This document shows, in pieces, positions 24,279 through 32,488 of a stretch of DNA of 64,000 bases. The notes beneath the pieces are model-generated. The model was not told the origin of the DNA. It did no database searches and was given only the letters and a program-made list of their open reading frames with translations. The DNA lies in NCBI RefSeq assembly GCF_014297595.2, contig NZ_CP060414.2:1054001-1118000 (forward strand), given 5' to 3'. Within the stretch, counting starts at the first letter, position 1. Each line of letters begins with the position of its first letter. The translations under genes were made by a program, and so were the position numbers. This DNA is from Neisseria musculi. Its GTDB lineage: Bacteria > Pseudomonadota > Gammaproteobacteria > Burkholderiales > Neisseriaceae.

Positions 24279-25180
24279 ATCCCGAAGACATCAAAGCCGT
24301 ATTCGGTATGCAGCCCGAAGCGGCGGTCGCATATCTGAAGCAAAAAGGCGTGGACGTATCTTGGGACTGGCAGGATATGCTGGATGATGCGCACGCCACC
24401 GCGTTCACCATGGCCAAAACCGCAGGCATGGACGTGGCCAATGATATTTATCGCGCCGTTGTCAACGCCGCCGAGACCGGCCAAACGCTGGAGCAGTTCC
24501 AAAAAACACTCACGCCGGTGTTGCAAAGCAAGGGCTGGTGGGGACGCTCCCAAGCAACCAATCCCGACACCGGCGACATTCAGACGGCCACGCTCGGCAC
24601 GCCGCACCGCCTGAAAACCATTTATCTGACCAATATGCAGTCGGCCTACATGGCAGGCCGCTATACCGAGATGATGGATTCGCTGGATACCCATCCGTAT
24701 TGGCAATATGTCGCCATCAACGACAGCCGCACCCGCGACAGTCACCGAAAAATGCACGGCCGCGTCTATGCCGCCACCGACCCGGTGTGGAATACCATGT
24801 ATCCGCCGCTGGATTTCCGCTGCCGCTGCCGCGTGCGCCCCTTATCGCGTACAGCAGGAGAAGGCAAAGTGTTGCCCAGCCCCATGTTGGAAACCCAAAC
24901 TGTCGACATCGGAACAAATGAATACACCGGCGAAACCCGTTACGCCCAACGCACCGGCCTGCGGATTGACGGTAAATTCGTCGCACCGAGCGCAGGCTTC
25001 AACGCCAACCAAGGCAAAGCCATGCTCTCGCGCATGGCGGCGGTGGCGGTGCAAAAAGCACAGGCAATACATCCCGACATCGCCCGCGTTGCACTCAAAA
25101 CCATGATGGGCAACGCCAAATTCAAAGCCGCATTGTCAGCGGCGGAACTGGCTTGGGTTTTGGAACTTTTGAAAGGGTAA
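24275..25180 (+). CDS. F: Mu F-like head morphogenesis protein
   Basis: A 301-residue minor head protein of the SPP1 gp7/Mu F family. The MuF core is visible in TRDSHRKMHGRVYAATDPVW and the metal-binding-like YPPLDFRCRCRVRPLS. It helps capsid assembly and may be injected. It starts inside the portal's end (ATGA). Confidence 0.85.
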   Translation: MNPEDIKAVFGMQPEAAVAYLKQKGVDVSWDWQDMLDDAHATAFTMAKTAGMDVANDIYRAVVNAAETGQTLEQFQKTLTPVLQSKGWWGRSQATNPDTGDIQTATLGTPHRLKTIYLTNMQSAYMAGRYTEMMDSLDTHPYWQYVAINDSRTRDSHRKMHGRVYAATDPVWNTMYPPLDFRCRCRVRPLSRTAGEGKVLPSPMLETQTVDIGTNEYTGETRYAQRTGLRIDGKFVAPSAGFNANQGKAMLSRMAAVAVQKAQAIHPDIARVALKTMMGNAKFKAALSAAELAWVLELLKG

Positions 25181-25183
25181 AAA

Positions 25184-25624
25184 ATGCTTGAAATCAGCTT
25201 AGACGCAAGCCGATTGGAACACGGTCTCGGCCAGCTGCTCAAAAACGCCACCAACACTCGCCCCATGATGCGCGCCATCGCCACCGAAATGGTCAGCCTG
25301 ACGGAAGACAACTTTGAAAACGAAAGCTGGGGCGGCGAAAAGTGGAAACAAAGCAAACGCGCGGCCAATGGAGGCAAAACCCTGCAACTGACCGGCCAAC
25401 TCGCCGCCAGCATCTCCACCAAAGTCGGTAACGATTTCGCCCAAATCGGCAGCAACAAAAAATACGCGGCCATCCACCACCTCGGCGGCCAAGCCGGACG
25501 CGGCAGAAAAGTCACCATCCCGGCCAGACCATACCTCCCCATCAACGGCAGCGGCCAACTACAAAACGGAGCCGAGAAAAAACTCATCGACATCGCCATC
25601 GAATCACTCAGAGCAGGTCTCTAA
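25184..25624 (+). CDS. G: Mu G-like virion morphogenesis protein
   Basis: A 146-residue protein of the phage virion morphogenesis family. It has the N-terminal strand-helix start, ENFENESWGGEKWKQ-type core (here NFENESWGGEKWKQSKR), and a C-terminal IPARPYLPI motif typical of the family. In Mu G is followed by the I gene; here an intrinsic terminator follows and I is found 20 kb away on the other strand. Confidence 0.85.
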   Translation: MLEISLDASRLEHGLGQLLKNATNTRPMMRAIATEMVSLTEDNFENESWGGEKWKQSKRAANGGKTLQLTGQLAASISTKVGNDFAQIGSNKKYAAIHHLGGQAGRGRKVTIPARPYLPINGSGQLQNGAEKKLIDIAIESLRAGL

Positions 25625-25630
25625 AAAAGC

Positions 25631-25663
25631 AAAAACGGGCAAAATCTGCCCGTTTATTTTCTT
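25631..25663 (+). terminator. Intrinsic terminator after G
   Basis: An 8-bp perfect stem AAACGGGC/GCCCGTTT with a 7-base loop is followed by ATTTTC. It ends the rightward late operon of the Mu-like prophage. Confidence 0.8.
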
Positions 25664-25675
25664 TGCACTCTATGA

Positions 25676-27217
25676 AATGCTATTTCACAAATCCAATCCC
25701 ACCAAAACCCATTCCAGCCCGCCTCATCCCATTTATCTCACAGAGTCTATATATTTATCTCAATGGGTTTCAGTCGGACGGGCAAAACAGCAGTCAAAGA
25801 GATGTACTGTCTCGAATATTTGGCAACCAACCCTTTCCAAGAAGAAGGGATTGTGGCGCCGCGTTTGCAGCAGAGCCAAACGAATCTGATGTATCACTTG
25901 GATGCGATACGACGCTCGCCGATTCTGACGGGCTACATCGCGCATAAAAACGGCCGACGCCAAATGGCCGACCTGCGCTACCAGTTTGAAAACGGCAGCA
26001 AGGCCGTCTGCTACGGGATTATGAGCCAGATCGACGGCGACGGTTTGAGCATCGGCTCGCTGGAAGAAATCGATGATATGCCTTCAGACCGCCTGTTTTC
26101 ACGGTTTTTGCCGATGCTGGGTTCGGCGCGGCGCTTGGGTGTTGATTCAGGCGTGAAGTTCGACCCGCAGATACGCATTACCGGCGTTTACAAGGGCGCG
26201 GACGTGCTGTCTGAACTGATTAATACGGGCGGCTACCACATCTTGCCGCCGGTTGATGTGTATCTCGGCATGGAACTGGGCATTTTGAACCAGGCATTTA
26301 TCGACGAGATGAAATCCCAGTTGCCTGAAGCCGAGTATCTGCGCCAGTTTTTGTGCATGAACGTGGCCGCGCAGAACTGGATTTGGGAAAAATATATCCG
26401 CCGCGCGATGGCAGTGGGTTTGCAGTCGGGCATTCAGGCCGCCTGCCCGATGCCGGGCGGGCGGTATAAGAAGCGCGGGCTGTTGAGTTTCGGCTACGAC
26501 CATTCGGGGCACGGCGAATCTGCCCATGCTTCCAAGTCTGCGCTCGTGGTTTGCGAGCAGATTGGGATTTTCGCTACTTTCCCGTTTGTGAAAACGTGGC
26601 CTGCCGGTACGGACGATGCGGTGGTTCAGCGGGATTTGCTCGGATTTTGGCAATATTTTATGCCGGATTACGCAATGGGCGACGCCTACGGTTTGGGTAT
26701 GCTCACCGGCCTGAACGACCAGCTTTTTGCGCGCGGTTTAACCGACATCGACCGCCGAACCATAGGCGACGGCCAATCCACGGCATCGACGTGGCAGCAT
26801 TGGCCGTTCGCGCCCATCCGCTTTGAAGGCATGGTGAAACACAATATGGCCAGCCTGTTGCGGCAGGCGTTCCACAATAATCAGGCTGCGATTCCGTATG
26901 TTGACGACGGTTCGGACGCGCTGAAAACGAAAAACGACGCCAACACGAGCTGGGGGCCGAGCGTGCTGGATTTGGTGCAGGCAGAAAGCTCCGATTTCGC
27001 TGCCTTTATCCGCCAGCTCGGAAACATTAAGGTGGAGCCGGCGAAAGGCTCGGCTTATAACTCTTACAAGATGGCAAACCCGAAAATCGGCGACGATATG
27101 TTTGATGCGGCCTGCGCGGCGATTATGGCGCTGCTGACGGCGGGTGCGGATACTTATGTGCCGTCGGTCATTCAGACGCGGGCGGTATCTCAGGCGGATT
27201 TGCTGGGGATACGGTGA
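25676..27217 (+). pseudogene. Large terminase of a second phage, N-terminus missing
   Basis: The frame is open from 25,676 and the P-loop GFSRTGKT follows a strand VYIFISM; the first ATG (25,763) would start inside this strand. About 500 residues remain: the ATPase with IDGDGLSIGSLEEIDDMPSD and a nuclease domain with FGYDHSGHGESAHASKS. Terminases have a further N-terminal part before the P-loop, so the 5' end is lost or lies elsewhere. The Mu-like prophage ends about 15-100 bases upstream, so insertion into this gene is a likely cause. Confidence 0.75.
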
Positions 27218-27417
27218 TGACAAAACCTTTGAGCGAAGCAGAGCGCGCCCGGGCGGCGGAAATGAAGCAGCAATGGATCGAAGCATTCGGCGACGACAGC
27301 GTTATCCGCGAATTGTATAAGGTCGGCCTGATAGACGGCTGGCGTGATGTTGTATCGGTAAGGAAACTAAATGGGAATGATGAGCTGGCTGTTCCGCCGG
27401 AAGGAAACGGCGGTTGA
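27217..27417 (+). CDS. Small phage protein between terminase and portal
   Basis: A 66-residue helical protein (MTKPLSEAERARAAEMKQQW) starting on the terminase stop. It overlaps the portal start by 47 bases. No family is recognised; a structural accessory or head-joining role is possible. Confidence 0.5.
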   Translation: MTKPLSEAERARAAEMKQQWIEAFGDDSVIRELYKVGLIDGWRDVVSVRKLNGNDELAVPPEGNGG

Positions 27418-28690
27418 AGAGAGGCCGTCTGAATACGAAATCGGTATGCGAACCACGCCGGAACGTGCGACGCATATCGAATATTCGTGGCAAGGCATAG
27501 ACTACCACCACCGCGCCGTTGTGGCCGACATCCGCCGCATGGACAAAGAAGACGGCCGTGTGAAGCGCATACACAATCGCGTGGCGCGCGATGTTACGCG
27601 CGGCGGCCTGGTGCTGCTCCAAGCCACAGAAAATGAGCGAATTAAGAAAGAGTGGCAGGCGTTTGAGCAGCGGCTTGAGCTGAACAATGCGCAGAAACTG
27701 AAATCGGACGCACGCGGGCTGGTGATGGAAGGCAACCTGCCAATCCAGTGGGTGTTGAACGACGCGCAGCAGGTGGCGCGTGCGGTGCGTATGCCGTCTG
27801 AAACCATACGCCCGAATGTTTTGCCGAATGGCCAGTTTAGAGATGTTCAGACGGCCTATGCCCAACACGATTACCGCAGCGGCAAAGATATTGCGACGTT
27901 TGCGCTTTGGCAGATGACGCTGGCGCGGCTCGACCCCGACAACTACGATGATTTATCTTGTTTCGGGCGGCCTTTTATGGATGCGAGCAGGGAAATTTGG
28001 CGGAAACTCCGCATGACCGATACGGATTTGGTTATCCGCCGCCACCACCGCAGCCCGATGCGGCTGGCTCATGTGCTGGAAAACGCCACCCGTGAAGAGA
28101 TGGAGCAATACCGCGAAGCAACCGAAGCCAATAAAGACCTGATTACCACTGATTTTTATCTGAATAAAAAAGGCGGTGTCGCAGCCGTTCAGGGCGATGC
28201 AACGATGGGCGAAATCGGCGACGTGGTTTATCTGCTCGACAGTTTTTTTGCGGGAAGCCCGTTGCCCAAAGGTTTGATGGGCTACACCGACGGCATGGCG
28301 CGGGATATCCTCGAAGACCTGAAGCGCGACTACTACGACGAAGTCGACCAGTTGCAGGACGTGTTGGCATGGGCTTATACGCAGGGCTTCCGCCTGCATC
28401 TGCTGCTTCAGGGCATCAACCCCGACGGGCAGACTTTCCATATTACCTTCGCCGAGCGCCGCACCGAAACCTTGAGCCAAACCACCGACCGCGCGCTGAA
28501 ACTGCAAGCATTGGGTATGCCGCAATCGATGATCTGGGAAGAAATGGGTTACAACGCCGGCGACGTGGAAAAACGCCGTACCGACGATGCGAAGCGTTAC
28601 GACCCCTACCCGCAGACCGGTCAGAAAGTGAGCATCACGCCCGGCAACGCGCCTAAAGGCGAGAGCGCAACCAGTGTGAGTAACCGATGA
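27371..28690 (+). CDS. Portal protein of the second phage
   Basis: A 439-residue protein with portal features: early REWQAF-type helices, IVIRRHHRSPMRLAHVL-like core (here LVIRRHHRSPMRLAH) and FYLNKKGGVAAVQGDATMGE. The DILEDLKRDYYDEVDQLQDVL and a C-terminal PQSMIWEEMGYNAGDVEKRR region are typical of portal C-termini. It is distinct from the DUF935 portal of the Mu-like prophage, so two phages are present. It overlaps the MuF gene start (ATGA). Confidence 0.7.
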   Translation: MGMMSWLFRRKETAVEERPSEYEIGMRTTPERATHIEYSWQGIDYHHRAVVADIRRMDKEDGRVKRIHNRVARDVTRGGLVLLQATENERIKKEWQAFEQRLELNNAQKLKSDARGLVMEGNLPIQWVLNDAQQVARAVRMPSETIRPNVLPNGQFRDVQTAYAQHDYRSGKDIATFALWQMTLARLDPDNYDDLSCFGRPFMDASREIWRKLRMTDTDLVIRRHHRSPMRLAHVLENATREEMEQYREATEANKDLITTDFYLNKKGGVAAVQGDATMGEIGDVVYLLDSFFAGSPLPKGLMGYTDGMARDILEDLKRDYYDEVDQLQDVLAWAYTQGFRLHLLLQGINPDGQTFHITFAERRTETLSQTTDRALKLQALGMPQSMIWEEMGYNAGDVEKRRTDDAKRYDPYPQTGQKVSITPGNAPKGESATSVSNR

Positions 28691-30096
28691 GCAAGGCCGA
28701 AAAAATCCGCAAGGCCACGCTGGCCGCCGTTGCCCAGCGCGACGCCTATGTGAACGAAACCACCGACGACATCGCAGAGATGTACCGCAAGGCCGCCGAC
28801 GATATGGCCGCGCAGATACGCGGCAGCGACGGGCGGCGGATAGAGCCGCTGGAACTGCACGCGCTGTTACAGGCAACGGCGGCGGTGTTGCGTCGTTTGA
28901 ATACCCTGCGCGATGCGCGGCTGGAAAACGACCTGAACACGCTGGCGGTGATGGCGGGAATGCCGTTCGGCGACACGCTGACCTTTTCCCGGCGCGAACG
29001 GGCGAAAGATGCCGCGGTGTCGTTCGTGAAAAACTTCGTGCATTCAGACGGCCTGCAACTTTCAGACAGGCTTTGGCGCTTGAGCCGCCATGCCGCCGAT
29101 ACGGTGGCCGAGCATCTGAAAGCGGCGGTTGGCAACGGCGACGATGCTTTTCACGCCGTGATGGGCAGTTTGGGCAGCGGCGCCGATGTGCCGCCGCATA
29201 TCGCCAAAGCCTACGATGCCAGCCGCGCCGGCGCGCTGCGGCAAAGCCTGCGCGATATTATGACGGGCAGCCCCGACCCGACCACGGGCGGCGGCGTGGT
29301 GTATCAGGCGGAGCGTCTCTTCCGCACCGAACTGATACGGGCGCACGGAGAAGCCTATATGGGCATGGCGTTTGAAACCGAAGGCGTGCGCGGCGTGCGC
29401 TTTATGCTATCGCCACGCCACCCGAAGCCCGACATCTGCGACACCCACGCATCGTCGGATTTATACGGGCTGGGTGCGGGCGTGTATCCAAACCGCGAAA
29501 GCTGCCCGTGGCCGGCGCACCCGAACACGTTTAGTTATGTGGTGGCGGTGTTTGATGATGAGGCCGGTGGTTCTGGGAAAGACAAGGCTGAATCATCTGC
29601 GAAAACCCAATACCCATCTGTTTATGAGGATTCTTTCCCCAAATCCTATCAATCTTTAAAGCATCATGTTGATGTGTTGAAAGCCCGTGGCGCCGACACG
29701 GACAGGTTACGGCGCGAGCTTGGCCAGAAAAAGCGGTGGGTTGCCGCCGGCCTGTCTTCGGAGCAGAAATCATGGCTGAACACTCAGGCCGGGTATGTGT
29801 TTTTGTCTGACGAAACTTTAATCAAACAGTTTGCCCACCATGCCGGGCAGCCTGTTTTTATGAAACACTATCTGAATTTGCAGCATCTGATTGATAATGC
29901 CCAGGTGGTGGCGCGCAGTAACGAAAGCTCGGTGATGTTTTTTCAAGAAGATGAAAGGGTGATGAAGGCGGTGTTGAAAACAACCCGCGACGGCAGCGAA
30001 GTATATTTGACTTCACTGCACGTTTCAGACATGAAGGCGGTGAAGCGGGCGCTGAAAAAAGAAACCGTATTCAAAAACGAATACGGTTCTTTATAG
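28687..30096 (+). CDS. MuF head protein with C-terminal toxin-like domain
   Basis: A 469-residue protein. Residues about 1-290 form a minor head protein of the SPP1 gp7/MuF type, with LFRTELIRAHGEAYM and a metal-site-like CDTHASSDLYGLGAGVYP ending CPWPAHPNTFSYV. From about 308 a separate domain follows. Its end (VLKTTRDGSEVYLTSLHVSD) resembles phage-borne Barnase/EndoU/ColicinE5/RelE-like nucleases (PBECR). MuF-linked toxins are known as polymorphic toxins of temperate phages. No partner immunity gene is recognised; a lipoprotein lies downstream in opposite orientation. Confidence 0.65.
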   Translation: MSKAEKIRKATLAAVAQRDAYVNETTDDIAEMYRKAADDMAAQIRGSDGRRIEPLELHALLQATAAVLRRLNTLRDARLENDLNTLAVMAGMPFGDTLTFSRRERAKDAAVSFVKNFVHSDGLQLSDRLWRLSRHAADTVAEHLKAAVGNGDDAFHAVMGSLGSGADVPPHIAKAYDASRAGALRQSLRDIMTGSPDPTTGGGVVYQAERLFRTELIRAHGEAYMGMAFETEGVRGVRFMLSPRHPKPDICDTHASSDLYGLGAGVYPNRESCPWPAHPNTFSYVVAVFDDEAGGSGKDKAESSAKTQYPSVYEDSFPKSYQSLKHHVDVLKARGADTDRLRRELGQKKRWVAAGLSSEQKSWLNTQAGYVFLSDETLIKQFAHHAGQPVFMKHYLNLQHLIDNAQVVARSNESSVMFFQEDERVMKAVLKTTRDGSEVYLTSLHVSDMKAVKRALKKETVFKNEYGSL

Positions 30097-30193
30097 CAAG
30101 AAAACAGACTGCGGCCGGGCTGGGAATCACCGGCACGTGCTCGCAATGGCTACGGCCCCCAGATTATCACCGTGTTTCACAGCCTGCTTGCTA
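30097..30193. other. Structured ~97-base GC-rich segment bounded by inverted ends
   Basis: The segment after the toxin stop begins in (TA)GCAAG and ends in CTTGC(TA), and contains further short stems. It has no open frame. It may be a terminator-like RNA, an attachment site, or mobile-element debris. Confidence 0.3.
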
Positions 30194-30235
30194 CGTTTTC
30201 AATATAGTGCCAGCTGCGTGGTTTGTCAAACTTAA

Positions 30236-30261
30236 AGGCCGTCTGAAATTTCAGACGGCCT
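30236..30261. terminator. Inverted DUS pair between MuF-toxin and lipoprotein genes
   Basis: AGGCCGTCTGAA and TTCAGACGGCCT two bases apart, followed on the plus strand by GTTTTTTAG. It is placed to stop transcription from both convergent genes. Confidence 0.7.
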
Positions 30262-30272
30262 GTTTTTTAGGC

Positions 30273-30779
30273 TTATTTAATTTCTGTGCGTTGTTTGCCT
30301 TTTTCTGTAAACCAAATGTGATATTTTTTTCCTTTTGATTCTTCTACGGATTTCTCAAGCTTTCCATTAATCGCATCCATAAAAGCAAATGATGCCACAC
30401 TATCGTTGCCACCTTTCAGCATTTCTTTTCTGATAAGTTGGTTGTCAACAAAAACCATACTTTTTATGAATTGGCAGTTTTTATCACATTCAAATACCGA
30501 ATACACTTGGTTTTCTTTCCCATAGATTTGGTATTTACCGTCTTTTTCACCGGCGAATCGGATCATAATAATATTACTGGCCGCTTGACCTGCGTTTGCC
30601 TGATCTTGGCTGATTGCGGATTCGTATCCATATTCTTGACCATCTTGTAATGAGTAAAAATGATCGGGAATTGTAGATTGCTTTTCCTGTTTGAGGATTT
30701 CCTCCTGTGGTGTTTGTGTATCGGATTGGCTACAAGCAGCCACCGCTACCGCCACTAACAATACAAGATATTTTTTCAT
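30273..30779 (-). CDS. Putative lipoprotein in the second prophage
   Basis: A 168-residue protein with a lipoprotein signal (MKKYLVLLVAVAVAAC, lipobox VAAC at residue 16) and a Ser/Thr/Gln-rich linker. The mature part is a mixed alpha/beta domain with two Cys in FECDKNCQF. It lies opposite to the head genes and is AT-rich, so it may be a lysogenic-conversion or superinfection-exclusion factor. No family is recognised. Confidence 0.5.
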   Translation of the reverse strand: MKKYLVLLVAVAVAACSQSDTQTPQEEILKQEKQSTIPDHFYSLQDGQEYGYESAISQDQANAGQAASNIIMIRFAGEKDGKYQIYGKENQVYSVFECDKNCQFIKSMVFVDNQLIRKEMLKGGNDSVASFAFMDAINGKLEKSVEESKGKKYHIWFTEKGKQRTEIK

Positions 30780-30916
30780 AGGTTATCCTTTTTATATGTA
30801 AGTAAATAGACGGTTTTATTTTACTGATTTGCTTTAATTTATGCTAAAAAATGGCGATGCTATTTGACTTTTAGATAACCTTGTTGTTAAATAGCTGCAT
30901 TGCTTCAATCAGCAAT

Positions 30917-30934
30917 ACGGGTTTGGAAGCCCGT
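30917..30934 (+). promoter_or_regulatory. Hairpin with loop TTTGGAAG (seqA-like target)
   Basis: Stem ACGGG/CCCGT displays the loop TTTGGAAG (30,922-30,929). The same loop is displayed on a different stem at 31,087. CTTCCAA in the candidate antisense RNA (31,061-31,067) is complementary to both loops. Confidence 0.6.
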
Positions 30935-31014
30935 TCAAGAGGCAGACGCGCCGCTGCCGAGCATCTTGAATGCCTAGCGGTATTTTTACGTCTGTAACAC
31001 TTCGCAACCTATGG

Positions 31015-31082
31015 GGCGCGAAGGCAGGAGGCTTCGCGCCTACCGGTTCCTTTTGCCGGTCTTCCAACCTGCCTTCTGCGCC
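31015..31082 (+). ncRNA. Candidate C4 / P4-CI-type antisense immunity RNA
   Basis: A 14-bp interrupted stem joins GGCGCGAAGGCAGG (31,015-31,028) to CCTGCCTTCTGCGCC (31,068-31,082) with one bulged T. Inside lie a second hairpin (ACCGG/CCGGT, 31,042-31,060) and the exposed CTTCCAA (31,061-31,067). CTTCCAA pairs with the loops of the two flanking hairpins. This is the logic of phage P4 CI RNA (seqB against seqA and seqC) and of P1/P7 C4 RNA: antisense pairing to a leader that stops expression of the downstream gene. Base pairing is seen in the sequence; function is inference. Confidence 0.6.
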
Positions 31083-31086
31083 CCGC

Positions 31087-31106
31087 CTCACGTTTGGAAG
31101 CGTGAG
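31087..31106 (+). promoter_or_regulatory. Hairpin with loop TTTGGAAG (seqC-like target)
   Basis: Stem CTCACG/CGTGAG displays the loop TTTGGAAG (31,093-31,100), 30 bases before the start of the downstream gene. Stem differs from the upstream copy while the loop is identical, which argues for function of the loop. Confidence 0.6.
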
Positions 31107-31129
31107 TATTAAATTCAAAAGGAACCATC

Positions 31130-31369
31130 ATGAACAAATCAAGAAAATTAAGCCTGAATACCCGCCCGAATATCCACGACGCGATAGACGAGCTTTACGG
31201 CACACGGCAGGCTTTCGACGGTATGCTTACCCTGCTTTCCTGTACCAACTCTGAAAAAATCGAAATAGAAACGCTGGTGCAGTTTCTGAAATCCTTTTCA
31301 CTACGGTTGAATATGTGTGAAAAAGTGTTGCAGAAAGCCGCCGGAGAAGAGTTTGCAGATGCCGCCTGA
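31130..31369 (+). CDS. Small phage protein controlled by the antisense-RNA locus
   Basis: A 79-residue helical protein (MNKSRKLSLNTRPNIHDAID) with AAAGGAA before the ATG. It is the first gene behind the P4/C4-type leader, the place of antirepressor or replication-operon starts. No family is recognised. An inverted DUS terminator follows. Confidence 0.55.
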   Translation: MNKSRKLSLNTRPNIHDAIDELYGTRQAFDGMLTLLSCTNSEKIEIETLVQFLKSFSLRLNMCEKVLQKAAGEEFADAA

Positions 31370-31407
31370 TTTTTTTTAATCCTTAACTTCGCTTTTCCGA
31401 CAATATC

Positions 31408-31465
31408 AGGCCGTCTGAAACCATTTGCCCGAACACAGGAAAATGGTTTCAGACGGCCTTTTTTC
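31408..31465 (+). terminator. Strong DUS-based terminator
   Basis: Nineteen-base perfect arms (31,408-31,426 and 31,441-31,459), each containing a DUS, are followed by TTTTTTC. It closes the short operon of the 79-residue gene. Confidence 0.8.
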
Positions 31466-31538
31466 TTGCCTAAAATCATACTGTTTTACATCTTTAATCC
31501 CGCTTAATCTTGGCCTTATCTTGAATACGGATAAGGCC

Positions 31539-32215
31539 ATGTTTTCTTTTCCACGCATTATCAAACTTTCCGAATCCACCCGCACCGAGCCGCTGCGCGT
31601 GTGCTCCGCTCCCGCGACCTTGCCGCAATCGGGCAAGAAAACGTCGTGGGTAACGATTACGCGCGTGGGCAGCTTTACTGACCCGCGCTACGGCCGCTTT
31701 GAGATTACCGCGCCCATGCTGTTGAGCATGGTGAAGAATTTTGAAGACGGCGTGGTTGGGCAGGATGTGTTTTTAGACGTGAACCACAATCCGGGCGACG
31801 GCTCGGCGGCGAAAATCCTGAAGCTGTCGGTTGAAGGCAACCGCCTGCTCGGGCTGGTGGAATGGACGGATTTCGGTTTGAAGGCGGTGAAAGAGCGCGG
31901 CTTTACCTATTTGAGCGCCGAATATCACGATAACTGGCAGGACAACGAAGCCGGCCTGTTTCACGGCGCTACCCTGCTGGGCGCGGGTTTGACGGTGCGG
32001 CCCGTTATCAAGCGCCTTGACCCTGTAACGCTGTCGTGTGAGGCCGACGGCTCGACTTTGTTTTGTCGGAATTGGCCGACGATTTGATTACGAAAGCGAA
32101 TGCCCCAAATATGGAGGAGATACTCGCCTGTGCAAAATCTTACACTGACCGTGAAACTTTGCTGATTGAAAAACTGGAAAGCATCGACAGAGGACCTGAA
32201 TATACACCAATATAG
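31539..32215 (+). pseudogene. Phage I-like protease/scaffold gene, broken
   Basis: From ATG 31,539 the frame encodes about 183 residues of an I-family prohead protease (KKTSWVTITRVGSFTDPRYG; LDVNHNPGDGSAAKILKLSV; FTYLSAEYHDNW), then stops at 32,087. The sequence continues in the -1 frame with LSELADDLITKANAPNMEEI to a stop at 32,215, so a small indel near 32,055-32,060 or a deletion junction broke it. It belongs to the second phage. Confidence 0.65.
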
Positions 32216-32412
32216 TGATGTTGACCTGAAGAGCAACGTGAATGTGCTGAAGGGTGTAATTATGAAATCGAAGTCATCTGAAAAAATTTGGACAATGCTA
32301 CAGCATTTTATTGATCAAATCAACGTGTGCGATGATGGAATCATGATCCACTACCGCAGTTAATTATTAAAGAAAAATGCCCTGAACCAAATGTGGTTAG
32401 AGTATGGATATT

Positions 32413-32488
32413 TGGCTCCCCAACCTGGGCTCGAACCAGGGACCTGCGGATTAACAGTCCGTTGCTCTACCGACTGAGCTATCGGGGA
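32413..32488 (-). tRNA. tRNA-Asn (GTT)
   Basis: A 76-base tRNA with encoded CCA. The anticodon loop reads CTGTTAA (anticodon GTT) and the T-arm GGTTCGAGCCC. Acceptor TCCCCGA pairs with TTGGGGA. Its 3' end faces the phage debris, which is the usual orientation for an integration site. Confidence 0.95.

Noticed and set aside
30970..31254. A 94-codon frame overlapping the antisense-RNA locus (contains WGAKAGGFAPTGSFC)
   Set aside because: It resembles Ash-type predicted proteins that are commonly called over P4/C4-like RNA loci; the RNA structure explains the conservation better, and there is no ribosome site.
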